From Holophagaceae bacterium (GTDB lineage Bacteria > Acidobacteriota > Holophagae > Holophagales > Holophagaceae): 25,616 nt of DNA. Below are positions 24,325 through 25,616 of the stretch, piece after piece. Under the pieces are notes generated by a model. It did no database searches, was not told the DNA's origin, and saw nothing but the letters and a program-made list of their open reading frames with translations. A program made the position numbers and the translations under genes. How positions within the stretch are numbered: the first letter of the stretch is position 1; the number at the start of each line of letters is the position of its first letter. The stretch covers positions 1 to 25,616 of the forward strand of contig PMJK01000186.1 of assembly GCA_003158505.1 (NCBI GenBank), read 5' to 3'.

Positions 24325-24423
24325 GTCTAACCGGCCCCGCCTGCATCGAGGCGCTGAGCGAAGCCGAGGAAGCGGGACGAAGAGAAAGAGCGGAGGGCAA
24401 TGCAGGCGGGGTCAGGGTTGAGT
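24325..24423 (-). other. attC-like integron recombination site (copy B, best match)
   Basis: The + strand starts GTCTAAC and ends GTTGAGT, matching RYYYAAC and GTTRRRY exactly. Inside, CCCCGCCTGCAT (24335-24346) and ATGCAGGCGGGG (24400-24411) form a 12-bp perfect inner inverted repeat flanked by short spacers of 3 and 5 bases; a second hairpin-like stretch lies between. Total length 99 bp, within the usual attC range. The zinc-finger gene on the minus strand stops inside the site. The core TCTAAC is the canonical attC form. Confidence 0.65.
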
Positions 24424-25269
24424 GGAAGGTTGGGTTTCCTGCGACCCCTTGAAGAGTTGGAGGATAAATCGCCCAGCTAAATAGGAAACCAGAGCCTTTT
24501 TCGGATTGATGTTCAACCCTAATTTATCCTTGAGCTTGTCATACATGGTCAGGAAGATGCCACCTCCAGCAGCCTGGTCCACGACCCGATCACTCACATG
24601 GTAGGCAGCCCAGGGCAATCCTGTGGCCGGGTTCGACAGCGATATGGCGGCCCCAACGACATGCCAAATATCCATGACATAAGACATGCCATCAGGGCTC
24701 GACTCAAGGGTGTCCCAGGAAACGCCATGCGCCCAGTCTGGAAGGGTCGGATGGCTTCGTAACCAATCAATAAGCCGGTAAACATCCTTGAGGCAGAAGT
24801 CCTTCTCATTTTTCCGCCCTACGCTCACAGAGTAAAGCCTGGCGAAGGTGGTCAAGTCCTGAATGATAAAGTCGTAGCCGATATTTTTTTGATGCCTGAA
24901 AACGGCAAATGCAAGATTGGAGTTCATTCCTTCAAACGAATTTTTATTTATTTTTACCAGGTCTGTTTTCTTGGGCCGTTTGGACAACGTGGATCGCGTC
25001 TTTTCCCACAGAGTACGGAAGCCCTTCCGCCACCGCCCTGCAATGCCCGTTGGAGATTGAAGATCGCTATCCGTTTTCCCCCACAAGATGAAGATGCACT
25101 CATAGCAGAGGCCATCGCCTTTCGATAACTGAGATTGCACAGCCGGATCTATCTGAAGGTGCTTCGACTCAAGCAAATGTGCGGAACAATACTCGTTCCC
25201 ACAGCCAGAGCAGACGAACTTGCTGAACTTTGTACCGAACGCTGCGCCACAAGTCGCACAGGAAGACAT
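24412..25269 (-). CDS. Uncharacterised protein with an N-terminal FYVE-like cross-brace zinc finger
   Basis: 285 residues; the ATG follows GGAG by five bases. Eight metal ligands are visible: C4, C7, C20, C23, C28, H31, C55 and C58, in the order CATCGxxF, KFVCSGCGNEYCSAH, LCYEC. The spacing is that of a FYVE/RING-type cross-brace, binding two zinc ions. Residues 60-105 are basic, and the rest (about 110-285) is a soluble globular region with FAVFRHQKNIGYDFIIQD, DWAHGVSWDTLESSPDGM, and a hydrophobic glycine-rich stretch VDQAAGGGIFLTMYDKL; no family is recognised. Base composition is lower in GC than the backbone. The start lies 35 bases from one attC-like core and the stop inside another, the usual layout of an integron gene cassette. 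A link to membranes or ubiquitin-like chemistry would be guesswork. Confidence 0.75.
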   Translation of the reverse strand: MSSCATCGAAFGTKFSKFVCSGCGNEYCSAHLLESKHLQIDPAVQSQLSKGDGLCYECIFILWGKTDSDLQSPTGIAGRWRKGFRTLWEKTRSTLSKRPKKTDLVKINKNSFEGMNSNLAFAVFRHQKNIGYDFIIQDLTTFARLYSVSVGRKNEKDFCLKDVYRLIDWLRSHPTLPDWAHGVSWDTLESSPDGMSYVMDIWHVVGAAISLSNPATGLPWAAYHVSDRVVDQAAGGGIFLTMYDKLKDKLGLNINPKKALVSYLAGRFILQLFKGSQETQPSTQP

Positions 25270-25303
25270 TGGATCTCCAAGTGGGGGGAAGTCTAGCGAA
25301 TGT

Positions 25304-25363
25304 AGCTAACCAGCCCCGCCCGCACCTGGGCGATGAGCGAAGCCGAACGAGGTCAATTGAAGA
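25304..25363 (-). other. Truncated attC-like site (copy C) before the zinc-finger gene
   Basis: AGCTAAC-CA-GCCCCGCCCGCAC, then GGCGATGAGCGAAGCCGA (to 25346), aligns with the first half of copy B, and the core reads GTTAGCT on the minus strand. The other half is lost; GGTCAATTGA (25351-25360) may be its remnant. It marks the 5' edge of the zinc-finger cassette. Confidence 0.5.
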
Positions 25364-25431
25364 GCCGGATAGACACCGCTACTCTACGCCTTGCACCCAT
25401 CAAGGCAAGGATTTCGGGCATCATTTTTCCT

Positions 25432-25506
25432 ATGTGCGGACGCTACACGTTCACTTTCAGCGCGAAGAGCCTGGCGGAGGCCTTCGACACGGATCCCCAG
25501 ATGTGA
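25432..25506 (+). pseudogene. SRAP gene fragment, copy 2
   Basis: ATGTGCGGACGC encodes MCGRYTFTFSAKSLAEAFD, identical in its first 19 residues to the SRAP copy at 15931 but with several synonymous differences; it then diverges and stops after 24 codons (TGA at 25504-25506). The upstream bases GGCATCAT.TTCC. are also shared, so the two are diverged paralogues or separate arrivals. The catalytic Cys2 is kept but all else is lost. Confidence 0.8.
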
Positions 25507-25543
25507 AGGTGGAGTGTCGGTCCCATTCGATCGGGATTCGAAC

Positions 25544-25561
25544 TGCGCCTGGCTTCGCCAG
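25544..25561. repeat. Hairpin related to that at 15797
   Basis: CTGGC-TTC-GCCAG at 25549-25561, with the preceding GCGC, resembles the 15797 hairpin (ACxGCxCCxGGCTTxGCC in both). It lies just downstream of the second SRAP fragment. Confidence 0.4.
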
Positions 25562-25616
25562 TTGCCGGTCCCAATTCGGCTCTGGGAAGGGGCGCCGACT
25601 CACTCACAGATTCGGA

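Larger units (their letters stand above)
22868..24326 (-). mobile_element. IS110-family insertion sequence, IS1111-subgroup layout, inserted at an attC core
   Basis: TGATGT occurs at both edges (22868-22873 and 24321-24326). Just inside are subterminal inverted repeats: TTTTGGCCAG on the left and AGGCCAACCC on the right (core TTGGCC/GGCCAA, 3-5 bases from each end). The unit between equivalent positions is 1453 bp, normal for IS110-family elements. The transposase (minus strand) has 89 bases of leader and 245 bases after it; a long non-coding end downstream of the transposase and subterminal repeats are marks of the IS1111 subgroup. The right edge overlaps the first bases (GTCTAAC) of the attC-like site at 24325. 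Ends are inferred by eye, not from an empty site. Confidence 0.7.

Noticed and set aside
25506..25616. tRNA-like TTCGAATC sequence on the minus strand near 25537
   Set aside because: The flanking bases do not form the 5-bp T stem and no acceptor, D or anticodon arms could be placed.
13800..25616. CRISPR array
   Set aside because: Repeats here are few, unevenly spaced and not separated by uniform spacers, and no cas gene is present.

Overview
The window looks like part of a GC-rich bacterial chromosome. The mix of genes (an SdhB whose surviving half has the spacing seen in Bacteroidota/Acidobacteriota-type enzymes, a DUF4337 protein, an MgtC/DUF4010 protein, a MacB-like efflux operon and a bacteriohemerythrin) would suit an anaerobic or facultative Acidobacteriota such as the Holophagaceae. 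That assignment is an inference from family resemblance and composition; no rRNA or other phylogenetic marker is present.

Bases 1-13763 are ordinary, densely packed backbone. In order they hold the 3' end of sdhB and its terminator, a DUF4337 membrane protein, a CCA-adding enzyme and a GNAT acetyltransferase (minus strand, translationally overlapping), a stand-alone 2-oxoacid dehydrogenase E1-alpha, acetate kinase, an MgtC/DUF4010 membrane protein with a possible 17-codon leader ORF, a four-gene periplasmic-adaptor/ABC ATPase/two-permease efflux operon, the ribosome-rescue hydrolase ArfB, a DUF6526-like membrane protein, an MsrB-MsrA fusion lipoprotein and a bacteriohemerythrin. Genes often touch: two convergent genes share a CTAG double stop at 961-964, and another convergent pair abuts with no gap at 12203/12204.

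Bases 13764-25616 are different. Intergenic spaces are long, base composition drops in places (the zinc-finger gene is clearly AT-richer), several genes are broken, and short repeats recur. Genes here include a small ORF before a UUCG-loop terminator, a macro-domain hydrolase, a small lipoprotein, a truncated SRAP (YedK/HMCES) gene, a delta-60-repeat secreted protein, a YCII/DGPF protein, a secreted tyrosine-phosphatase-like protein, a 1054-residue lipoprotein with fibronectin-like repeats, an IS110-family element and a protein with a FYVE-like cross-brace zinc finger.

The most interesting signal is a family of repeats that fit integron attC recombination sites. The best copy (24325-24423) starts GTCTAAC, ends GTTGAGT and carries a matching inner inverted repeat CCCCGCCTGCAT/ATGCAGGCGGGG. 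Related complete, partial or decayed copies lie at about 15429, 18715 and 25304. On the minus strand the zinc-finger gene has the layout of a gene cassette: its start codon is about 35 bases after one attC core and its stop codon lies inside the next attC. The IS110-family element sits with one end exactly on the core of the best attC. It is bounded by TGATGT direct repeats and subterminal TTGGCC/GGCCAA inverted repeats, and has its long non-coding end downstream of the transposase, as in the IS1111 subgroup that is known to target attC sites and to use a guide RNA. I therefore read the right half as a decaying cassette array with no integrase visible in the window (a CALIN-like region), partly rebuilt by an attC-seeking IS. 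This is a hypothesis that a covariance-model search could confirm or reject.
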